Shown piece after piece: positions 51,993 through 60,600 of a DNA stretch of 64,000 nt. The notes under the pieces are model-generated. The model worked only from the letters and a program-made list of their open reading frames with translations, was not told where the DNA came from and did no database searches. Source of the DNA: Betaproteobacteria bacterium (GTDB lineage Bacteria; Pseudomonadota; Gammaproteobacteria; Burkholderiales; Burkholderiaceae_C); contig CANGHH010000001.1 in the NCBI GenBank assembly GCA_947453725.1, positions 310,001 to 374,000 on the forward strand, given 5' to 3'. Every line of letters begins with the position of its first letter. Position 1 is the first letter of the stretch. Both the position numbers and the translations under genes were made by a program.

Positions 51993-52712
51993 TCAGCGCG
52001 CCCGTCCGTTGACGGCCCTGCAGCGCGCGATGTCGCACGCCGTCGGCAGCAAGGCCCGGTATTCGACCACGGCCTTGGGCGAAGCGCCGTCGCGCGTGCT
52101 GCATACCTCGCCGTGGCCGCTGTCGTAGTAGCTCATCACGTCGATGCAGCGGCGTGAATGCGCCATCAGGCCGAAGAAGTGGCCCATCTCGTGGCTGAGC
52201 GCCATCTGCAGCGTCTGCGCCGCCGGGTGGCCCGGGTTGCGCTGGGCCAGCAGCTTGAACATCGCGGCATTCAGCGACAGCCTGCGCGCGCCCAGGTCGG
52301 TCAGCGCGAAGTTGCCGCGGGCCTCGGCTTCGTTCCACTGCACCAGCACCGGTGGCGCGCCGGGCAGCGTGGCCGCTGCCTCGCCCAGCACCTCAGCCGC
52401 GATGCCGCAGCCGGCCCAGGCCCGCGCTGCGCGCTGCACGGCGCCGAGCACGGTGGCCTCGTCAAACTGCGGCGGCGCGCCGGCGTGGCGGTAGACCAGG
52501 CGCACGGCGTCGACACCGGCCGGCCGGTCGCGGCCATCGGGCCAGGTGCGCAATTCGCCGGGCAGGCAGCTGGCGATTTCCGCTTCGCGGGTGGCCAAGA
52601 CCTGCCGCGCAGCGGCAGGCGTCGCGCTCGGCGCGGTGCCGGGGGCGGCGGCCAGCGCCAGCAGCAGCCCGGCGCAGGCCCGACCCCGCAGCAGCGGACC
52701 TGGCCGCTTCAG
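51993..52712 (-). CDS. Matrixin-type zinc metalloprotease with probable CTG start
   Basis: A protein of about 239 residues. A signal peptide (LKRPGPLLRGRACAGLLLALAAAP) starts the frame, and the metzincin motif HEMGHFFGLMAH (H174-H185) is followed by the Met-turn at VMSYY. The length and motif match small secreted matrixin-like (M10-type) peptidases. No ATG, GTG or TTG precedes the signal peptide. The first suitable codon is CTG at 52712, which overlaps the stop of the upstream remnant as CTGA, so coupled initiation at CTG is the best explanation. A frameshift upstream is the alternative. Confidence 0.72.
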   Translation of the reverse strand: MKRPGPLLRGRACAGLLLALAAAPGTAPSATPAAARQVLATREAEIASCLPGELRTWPDGRDRPAGVDAVRLVYRHAGAPPQFDEATVLGAVQRAARAWAGCGIAAEVLGEAAATLPGAPPVLVQWNEAEARGNFALTDLGARRLSLNAAMFKLLAQRNPGHPAAQTLQMALSHEMGHFFGLMAHSRRCIDVMSYYDSGHGEVCSTRDGASPKAVVEYRALLPTACDIARCRAVNGRAR

Positions 52713-52933
52713 GGCCGCCCCCGTCGTTCCAGCTGCAGACCGGCCACGGTGCCGCCGTTGCCGACGGCCCAGGCCCCGCGTTCGTTGACGGCGCTGACGC
52801 CGCGCAGCAGCGCCTGGTTGCCTCTGCGTTGCCGCGTCCACTGCGGCGCGCCGGGCGGGGCTTCGGCAGCACCCATGGCGCCGGGCAGGGCGCCTGACAG
52901 CGCGGCCAGCAGGAGCAGGAAGCTGGGTTTCAT
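52709..52933 (-). pseudogene. N-terminal remnant of a Ycf48/BNR-repeat-type exported protein
   Basis: A 74-residue reading frame with a signal peptide (MKPSFLLLLAALSGALPGAMG). It is followed by NQALLRGVSAVNERGAWAVGNGGTVA, which is the first repeat pattern of Ycf48-like beta-propellers (photosystem II assembly/BNR type). Full proteins have about 330 residues and continue with several such blades. Here the frame ends after 15 more unrelated residues. It is probably a truncated gene whose rest was lost; the stop overlaps the next gene. Confidence 0.55.
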
Positions 52934-53028
52934 CGGTTCGGGCAAGTTGGTGCGGCGCCCCGATGATCGGGCCTGGCGGCCGGCGCCGCCAGAATGGCGC
53001 TCCATCCTTGCCGCACGCCCTCCGCCTC

Positions 53029-54006
53029 ATGCCCATGAACCCGTCCCTGCACCGCGCGCCTTGTCGCATCGCCGTCGTCGGCGCCGGCGCGCTGGGCAGC
53101 TTCGTTGGCGCGCGGCTGGCGCAAGCCGGGCAGCGGGTGGTGCTGATCGGCCGCCCGGCCCATGTCGCCGCCACGCTGCGCGACGGGCTGCAGGTCCACA
53201 GCGCCGGCCGCGTGGACCGCGTCACGCTGGACGCCAGCACCGAGCTGGCCGCCGTTCGCGACGCCGATCTGGTGCTGGTCGCTGTCAAGTCGGCCGACAC
53301 CGCGGCCGTGGCGCTGCAGCTGGCGCCGCTGCTGCGTGCCAGCACCTGGGTGCTCAGCTTGCAGAACGGCGTCGACAACGCCACCGCGCTGGGCCACGCG
53401 CTGGGCCAGCCGCTGGCCGTCGCCGCGGCCTACATCGCGGCGGCCTTGCCAGCGCCGGGCCTGGTGCAGCACGCCGGGGGGCAGGGGCTGGTGATGGGGG
53501 CGATCACGGCCGCCGGCGTGGCGCAGACCGTCGGGGCCCCGCCGCTGGTCGAACTGGCGGCGCTGTTCCGCCGCGCCGGCTTCGAGGTGCGCCTGAGCGA
53601 GCAGCCGCTGCGCGCGCTGTGGGACAAACTGATCGTCAACTGCGCCTGCAACGCCATCTCGGGCCTGGCGCCGTCGGCCTATGGCGCGATGGCGGCGCTG
53701 CCGGCGATCGGCGAACTGCAGGCCGCCGTCGTTCGCGAGGCGGTGGCCGTTGCGCAGGCCGATGGCGTGCCGGTGTCGCTGGATGAGGCGCTGGCGGCGC
53801 TGGCGCGCGTCGCGCAGGCCATGCCCCTGCAGCGTTCGTCCACCGCGCAAGACCTGGCCCGCGGCCGGCCGACCGAGATCGACCAGCTCAACGGCCACAT
53901 CGCGCAGCGCGGCGCGGCACTGGGTGTGCCGGTGCCGCTGAACCACGCGCTGTGGGCGCTGGTCAAGCTGGCGGAAAGCCAGCGCCTGCCGGCTGCGGCG
54001 GGCTGA
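53029..54006 (+). CDS. 2-dehydropantoate 2-reductase family protein (PanE/ApbA-like)
   Basis: A 325-residue NADPH-dependent reductase: Rossmann motif VVGAGALGSFVGARLA, LVLVAVKSADT, LQNGVDN and the catalytic-lysine region LWDKLIVNCACNAISGL, then the C-terminal helical domain with RGRPTEIDQLNGHIAQRG. 2-Dehydropantoate reduction to pantoate is the canonical activity, but paralogues reduce other 2-oxoacids, so panE is not certain. Two ATGs (53029, 53035) are possible. A CAGAAT box at 52990-52995 may be its -10. Confidence 0.86.
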   Translation: MPMNPSLHRAPCRIAVVGAGALGSFVGARLAQAGQRVVLIGRPAHVAATLRDGLQVHSAGRVDRVTLDASTELAAVRDADLVLVAVKSADTAAVALQLAPLLRASTWVLSLQNGVDNATALGHALGQPLAVAAAYIAAALPAPGLVQHAGGQGLVMGAITAAGVAQTVGAPPLVELAALFRRAGFEVRLSEQPLRALWDKLIVNCACNAISGLAPSAYGAMAALPAIGELQAAVVREAVAVAQADGVPVSLDEALAALARVAQAMPLQRSSTAQDLARGRPTEIDQLNGHIAQRGAALGVPVPLNHALWALVKLAESQRLPAAAG

Positions 54007-54141
54007 CCGCAGGGCGCGCCGGGTTCGGCAGCGCACCGACGGACCGGCGCGTTGCGCATACGGTGCAAGCAGCCCGGTCGGCGCTGTAGGCGGTGCCAGG
54101 CCGATACCGCACCGAAGACCCATCAACCTGAAAGCCGCCCC

Positions 54142-54429
54142 ATGAAAACCACCCCGCGCCACGCGCTGCTCTGCGCCGCCATCCTGTCCGTCACCGCCCT
54201 GTCGGCCTGCCAGAAGACCGAGACGCCGCCGTCGCCGGCCGTGGTCGTCCTGCCCGGTGCGCCGGGCGCCTCGGGCGCCACCGGGGCCACAGGTTCACCG
54301 GGCTACACCGGCGCGACGGGCGCCACCGGCGACACCGGTGCCTCCGGTGCCACTGGCGCCACTGGCGCCACGGGCCGCGGCGGCAACACGGTCATCGTGA
54401 TGCCGGCCGCATCGGGCGCGACGAATTGA
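54142..54429 (+). CDS. Collagen-like lipoprotein
   Basis: A 95-residue protein. The signal peptide ends in LSAC, a lipobox, so the mature protein is lipid-anchored. After a short linker come 14 uninterrupted Gly-X-Y triplets ([18 protein letters not shown] and so on), mostly GAT, ending GRG before the tail [15 protein letters not shown]. Bacterial collagen-like triple helices occur in surface proteins; 42 residues could fold as a short trimer. Function is unknown. Thr at Y rather than Pro suggests glycosylation or a loosely stabilised helix. A DUF3309 gene follows 34 nt later. Confidence 0.8.
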   Translation: MKTTPRHALLCAAILSVTALSACQKTETPPSPAVVVLPGAPGASGATGATGSPGYTGATGATGDTGASGATGATGATGRGGNTVIVMPAASGATN

Positions 54430-54463
54430 ACGCCACCACCCACCACCACCACCGGAGTTCGCC

Positions 54464-54622
54464 ATGAGCCTGGGTACGATCCTGATCATCCTGCTGGTGC
54501 TGATGCTGTTCGGCGCCTTCCCGACCTGGCCGCACAGCGCCAACTGGGGCTACGCCCCGTTCGGCGGGCTCGGCCTGGTGCTCCTCATCGTCGTCGTGCT
54601 GCTGGTGCTGGGGCGGATCTAG
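54464..54622 (+). CDS. DUF3309 small membrane protein
   Basis: A 52-residue protein: helix MSLGTILIILLVLMLFGAF, the conserved FPTWPHSANWGYAPFGGLG turn, and a second helix LVLLIVVVLLVLG. This is the DUF3309 pattern, common in proteobacteria and without a known function. A GGAG ribosome site is 6 nt upstream of the ATG. The gene is followed by a strong terminator and may be cotranscribed with the collagen-like lipoprotein gene. Confidence 0.85.
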   Translation: MSLGTILIILLVLMLFGAFPTWPHSANWGYAPFGGLGLVLLIVVVLLVLGRI

Positions 54623-54655
54623 ACCCCGCCCGGCCATCGCCGGCCGTCTCGCACA

Positions 54656-54688
54656 GGCCCTGACCGGCGTGCCGGTCAGGGCCTTTTT
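54656..54688 (+). terminator. Strong intrinsic terminator that overlaps the end of the glucan synthase gene
   Basis: A perfect 13-bp stem (GGCCCTGACCGGC / GCCGGTCAGGGCC, 2-nt spacer) followed by TTTTT, ending the DUF3309 transcript. The stop codon of the convergent minus-strand glucan synthase (54676-54678) lies inside the right arm. Confidence 0.88.
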
Positions 54689-57600
54689 CTTGCCAGCGAC
54701 TTCAGGACAGCGGCTGCTTCGGTGGTGGGGGCCAGCGGGCGCGGCTCGCCGGGCTGGCCGATGACCAGGTGGTGGCTGTGGTCGCCGGCTTGCGCCAGCG
54801 TCAGCCAGTCCCCGGCGGCGAGCGCGCGGGCGCCTTGCGCCCGCGCGGCTTCGATCTCGGCGTGGGCCGTGGCGGCGCACAAGGTGAGGCGGTGGACGCG
54901 GGCGGCGCGGCGCAGCGTGATCTGCACGCAAGGCCAATGGCTGGGCAGGGCGGGGCGCATGCGCAGGCGGCCGCCCTGCACCTGCAGGCCGCAGATGGAC
55001 CCCACGGCCGCGCGGTACAGACCGCCGGCCGAGCCGGTGTACCAGCTCCAGCCGCCGCGCCCGGTGTAGGGCGGCTGGCTGTAGACGTCGGCAGCCACCG
55101 CGTAGGGTTCCAGCCCGTAAGGCTGCTCGGCCGCCGTGCCGGGCGGCGACGGCGCCGGCAGCCGGGCGGCGCGGTGCGCCGGGCTGATGGCGACCCAGGC
55201 GCGCCAGGCGGCGTCGGCCTGGCCGAGCTGCGCCCAGGCCATCACCGCCCACACCGCGCCGTGGTTGTATTGACCGCCGTTCTCCCGCACGCCGGGCGGG
55301 TAGGCCTGGATGTAGCCGGCCGACGGCTGGGCGTGCTGCAGCGGCGGGTCCAGCAGGCGCAGCAGGCCGTGCGGGGCGTCGGCCAGCAGGCGTCCGGCCG
55401 AGGCCATCGCGGTCCGCTGGCGGCCCGCCGGGGCGGCACCAGACAGCACGCTCCAGGCCTGCGCGATCAGGTCGATGCGGCATTCGGCGTTGCTGCTCGA
55501 ACCCAGCGCGCTGCCGTCGTCGAAGAAGGCGCGCTTGAACCAGGCACCGTCCCAGGCCGGGCCCTGCAGCGCGGCGCGCCAGACCTGCGCGGCAGCCAGC
55601 CAGCGGTCGACGCGCGCGTGCTCGCCGCGCTGCGCGGCCAGCGGGGTGAAGTCGGTGACGATGCGGCACAGGAACCAGGCCAGCCAGACCGATTCACCCT
55701 GGCCGCCAGGGCCCACGCGGTTCATGCCGTCGTTCCAGTCGCCGCTGCCCATCAGCGGCAGGCCGTGCCGGCCCAGCGCCATGCTGCGGTCCAGCGTGCG
55801 GGCACAGTGCTCGTACAGCGTGGCCTGGGGCGGGCCGCCCTCGCTGGCCGCCCGCGGGGCGTTCGGCACGCTGTACAGGTCTTCGGCGCCCTCGGGCACC
55901 GGCTCGCCTTCGATGAAGGGCAGCGGTTCGTCCCACACCGCCTCGTCGTCGGTCGCCTCGACGTAATGCAGCGCCGCGTGGGGCAGCCACAGCAGGTCGT
56001 CGCTGAAGCGGGTGCGCACACCTGCGCCGCTGTGCGGGTGCCACCAGTGCTGCACGTCGCCTTCGACGAATTGCCGTGCGGCAGCGCGCAGGATCTGCTC
56101 GCGCAGCAGCTGTGGCGCGGTGGTGGCCAGTGCCATCGCGTCCTGCAACTGGTCGCGAAAGCCATAGGCGCCGCCGGCCTGGTAGAAGCCGGCGCGGCCC
56201 CACAGCCGGCAGGCGGTGGTCTGGTAGAGCAACCAGTGGTTGACCAGCGCGTCGAACAGCGGGTCGGGCGTCTGCACGGTGACGGCGCCGAGCAGGCTGT
56301 CGAAGCGGGCGCCGGCCTGGGCCGCGGCGTCGCCGCCCGCCGCGCCGTCGCCGGTCGCGCACCAGCGCGCCAGGTCCAGCGCCGCCTGCCGCGTGGCGCC
56401 GTGGCCGATGGCGAAGGTGCAGCCGTCGCTGGCGCCGGCCTCGATCAGCAGCGTCAGGCCCAGCGCCGCGCAGGGGTCGCTGCCGCCGCCGGCGCGCTGG
56501 CCGAACTGGTCGGGCAGCACGCAGCGGCCGCGGCTGTCGAAGAGTTCGCGGCGGTCGCAGGTCCAGTCGCGCAGCGGCGCGCAGTCGGCGCCGTCGCGCT
56601 GCAGCGTGGCGAAGGCGGTGTGGCCGGCCAGCCCGTCGTGGTCGTCCAGCTGGGTCGCCAGCAGGGTGTCGATGCAGCGCGCGTTCGCGCCCTCGTCGCG
56701 CGTCTCGCGGCGGCGCTCGGTGCCGGTCGGGCTGGTGTTCGCCGCCGGCGCGGCCGCCGCGCCAGTCGCCCCGGCCCCTGCGGCGGCCGGCTGCGTGACC
56801 ATCGCCGTGCGCACCGACAGCCGGTCGCTGAGCACGGCGCCGAGCACCCAGTCGAGCAGACCGACGACCCGCAGCGCCCGGCGCTGGGCGCCGTGGTTGC
56901 GCAGCCGCAGGTGGACGCGCTTGACGGCCTGTTCGGCATCGACGCTCCAGCTGCAATGCCACTCGATGTCGCCCTGGCGGTGGCCGATGCGGCTGTGCCC
57001 GGGCGCGTGTTCGACGCGGTGCAGGCCTGCCCCACCACCGAAGCCGGCGCCCAGGCTCCAGGTTTCGCGGCTGCGCAGGTCCTGGACCCAGAAGCGCTCG
57101 CTGGCGTTGTCGGCCAGCGGGTCGTTGCGCCAAGGGGTCAGCTGGAACAGGCGGCTGTTGCCGGCCCAGGTGCAGCCGGCACCGACCTCGGAGACCATCG
57201 CGCCGAAATCGGGGTTGGCCAGCACGTTGACCCACGGCCGCGGCGTTGGCCGGTCGGTGCTGGTGGTGAAGGTGTAGGCGCCGCTGCGGGCGTCGAAGAC
57301 ACCGGCAGCCGCAGCCGTTTCTGCAGCCGTTTCTGCAGCAGGTTTGGCGGCAGCTGGCGGCACCCGCGGCGCTGGCGGCGGACGCGGGTCCAGCGCCACG
57401 CTGTCTTCTTCGTCGCGTGCCGCCTGGGCCGCGTCGTGCCAGGCCACCAGATCGGCCACGTGCTGGGTCAGCGGCCGGCCGTCGGCGTTCAGCCGCACCC
57501 GGGCCAGCAGGGCCAGGGTGCCGCGCTCGGCCGGCGTGACCTCGCTGTCGTGCAGCAGGAACAGGCCGCCGGCGCAGGCCGGTGCCTCGGCGCCGGCGTC

Positions 57601-60600
57601 GCTGGCGTGGCGTTCGCGCAGGGCCAGCAGTTCGCGCTGCAAGGGCTGCAGGTAGGACCGCGGCTCGGCGTTGATCAGCACCAGGTCGCAGCCGACGCCG
57701 CCCCAGGCCCAGCGCAGCAGGCCTTGCACCAGCGTGCGCACCAGGCGCAGGCCGTGTGGCGCGGCGACGGTGACCACGATCAGCGGCCGGTCGCCCGAGA
57801 TGCCGAAGCGCCACAGCAGCCGGCGGTCGGTCGCGCTGGCGCTGGCTTCGACACCGGGCGTGCCGGCCGGTACCGACGGCCGCGCGTGCAGCAGCACCAG
57901 CAGTGTGGTCAGGGTCTGCACCGCCACCCGTTCGTCGCCGGCCAGGCGCTGCTCGCGCTGCCGCAGGTGGGCCATGGTGGCGCTGAGCTGCGACGAGCGC
58001 TCTACGCCCACGGCGAGGCGGTAGCGGTCGACCAGCGCGGCCAGCGTGGCGCGTTCGGTCGCTGCTGCGGTGGCCAGCGTCAGCTGCGCCATCCCTTGCG
58101 GTGCCAGCGTCAGGCGCAGCGCCAGCGCGGCCACCGGGTCGAGGCCGGTGGCGATCGATCCCGACGCTGTCGCCGCGCTGTCGAACTGCGCCCGGGGTTG
58201 CCAGGCGGCTCGCAGCCGGCCCAGCCACTGGGCGCGGTCGGCGCTGGCGCGGACACTGGCCGGCGCCGTGTCTGCATGCGCCAGGAAGTGCACCGCGTGC
58301 AGGCCGGCCTCGCCGTCGCGCCGCGGCTTGCGCGCCAGGTACAGCGCCTGGTCGGCGGCGTCCCAATCGGCCGTGATGAACAGGTTGGCGAAGGCCGGGT
58401 GCATTTCGTCGGCGCGGGCCGGCGACAGGCAGGCCTCGAAGGCCGACAGCAACTCCAGCGTGATCGGCCGCGCCGAGGTGTTCCAGAGTTCGACGCGGCG
58501 CAGTTCGATGTCGTCTTCCGGGCTGACCCAGACCGTGATGCGGGTGCGCAGGTCGGCCCAACTGGCGTCCAGCGTCACGCGGTCGATGTGGAAGGTGGCC
58601 GCGTAGTCGGCGGCGGGATCGGCAGCGGGGTGTTGGGTCAGCGACACCGGCGCCGTCAGCACGCCATCCGACCCGACTCGCCGCAGGTAGACGAAGCTGC
58701 CGTGGTCGTCGCGCAGCGCGTCGTCGCGGCTGCGGCTGATGTCGACGTCGCCCAGGCGGCTGCAGCCCGCGCCGTTGGCGCGCAGCGTGACGCCGTAGCG
58801 GCCGTTGGCCAGCATCTTCGTGCGCTGCAGTGCGTGCGCGCCAGGCAGCATCTCGCGCGGGGCGAGGGCGGCGCGGTCGAGTCCCTCGTTGCGCAGCGGG
58901 CCCGGCGCGGGTTCCCGCAGCCGGGCCACTTCGCGCGGCAGCCGTTCCTGCAGCAGCGTGGCCACCGCCGCCAGACGCCGGTCGGCCATCGCCCAGCGCC
59001 GCGGCAGGCCGTGCAGCAGCACGTCGGCCAGCGCCACCAGCGTCATGCCCTGGTGGTGGGCCATGCCGGTGCACACGGGCGTGAAGGCGGGGCCGTCGCC
59101 GGCCGCCTGGCGGGCGGTGTCGGCCTGGCGGCTGGCGGTGTAGTCCAGCGCCTCGATGAAGCCAAAGCGGCTGCGTGCCTGCAGGGCATCGAGCCGGCGC
59201 AGATTGGCCACCGCGGGCTGCGCAGCCACCAGCGCGGCCAGCGCGCTGGCGTAGGGCGCGACCACCCGCTCGTCGGGCGGCGTGCGGCGCAATGCCAGCC
59301 GCGGCACGCCCTGCGGCGCGTACTGGTAAGCCAGCGTCCGGTCGGCGGCCGCATAAGCCGATTCGCTGACCCCCCAGGGCACGTGGTGCAGGCGGCCGTA
59401 GTCGCGCTGCTCCTGCACCGCCATCTGGCCGGCGCAGGCCAGCACGCTGCCGGCCGGCTCGTCGAGCACCAAGGTCGGCATCAGGTACTCGAACATCGAG
59501 CCCGACCAGGAGCGCAGGCCGACCTCCTGCCGCGTGGCCTGGAAAGGCCGGCCCAGCGCCGCCCAGTGGGTGGCCGGCAGGTCGCCCTTGGCGATGGCCC
59601 ACAGGCTGGCCAGCCGCGATTCGCTGGCGAGCAGATCGTAGTGGCCGGCGTCCAGGTGCTGTTCGGCGACCCGCCAGCCGATGTGCAGCAGGCGCCGCCG
59701 TGCGTCATACAGGAAGGTGAAGTCGGCGGCCTCGGCGTGGTGCCGGCAGCGCAGGGCCAGTGCACCCAGCCGGGCCTGCAGCGGCGCGTCGTCGACCGTC
59801 GCCGCGGCGGCTTCGCCGCAGGCCGTGGCCACGGCCAGCAGGTGGCCGCAGAGGTTGCCGCTGTCGACCGCCGACACATAGGCCGGCGGCAGCGTCTGCA
59901 GCGTTCGGGTGTCGATCCAGTTCATGAAGTGGCCGCGCTCGCGTTGCAGGCGGTCCAGCGTGTCCAGCGTGGCCTGCAGGCGGTCGGCCATCTCGCTGCC
60001 CGTGACCCAGCCGAAGGCCCGCGCGCAGGCCAGCGACAGCAGGTACAGGCCGATATTGGTCGGCGAGGTGCGTTCGGCGATCAGCAGGCGCGGCACGGTC
60101 TGCACGTTGTCGGGCGGCAGGTGGTTGCTGTCGGCGTTGACGTACTGCGCGAACCAGGACCAGGTGTCGTGCGCGACGCCGCGCAGGTAGTCGGCGTCCG
60201 CGGCCGGCAGCGGCGGCGGCGCGCTGGCAGGCCGGCTGGCCAGCGCGATCCACCACGGTGTGCCCATCCACAGGGCGCACAGCAGCAGCGCCAGCCCTGG
60301 CGTGGGCGTGCCCAGCGCCAGCAGGGCGGCCGCCAGCGCGCCGGCGGCCAGCGTCACACCGGCGTGGGCCCGCAGCAGGGCCAGCGGGCCCTGCAGGGCG
60401 GCGGCTTCGGCGGCCGCCGCGGTGGTCCACTGCAGCAGGCGGCGCCGGCTGACCCGGCTGCGCCACAGCGCGCGCGCCACGGCGTCGGCCAGCAGCAGCG
60501 CCTGGCGCAGCCACAGCGCGATGTGCCACAGCAGCCCGAGCAGCGCGCGGCCCAGTTCGGCCAGTGCCTGGCGCGCGAAGTGGCGCAGCGCCAGGTCGTC

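Noticed and set aside
54260..54390. GGCGCCAC-type repeats
   Set aside because: They are the coding repeats of the Gly-Ala-Thr collagen-like triplets, not a CRISPR array.
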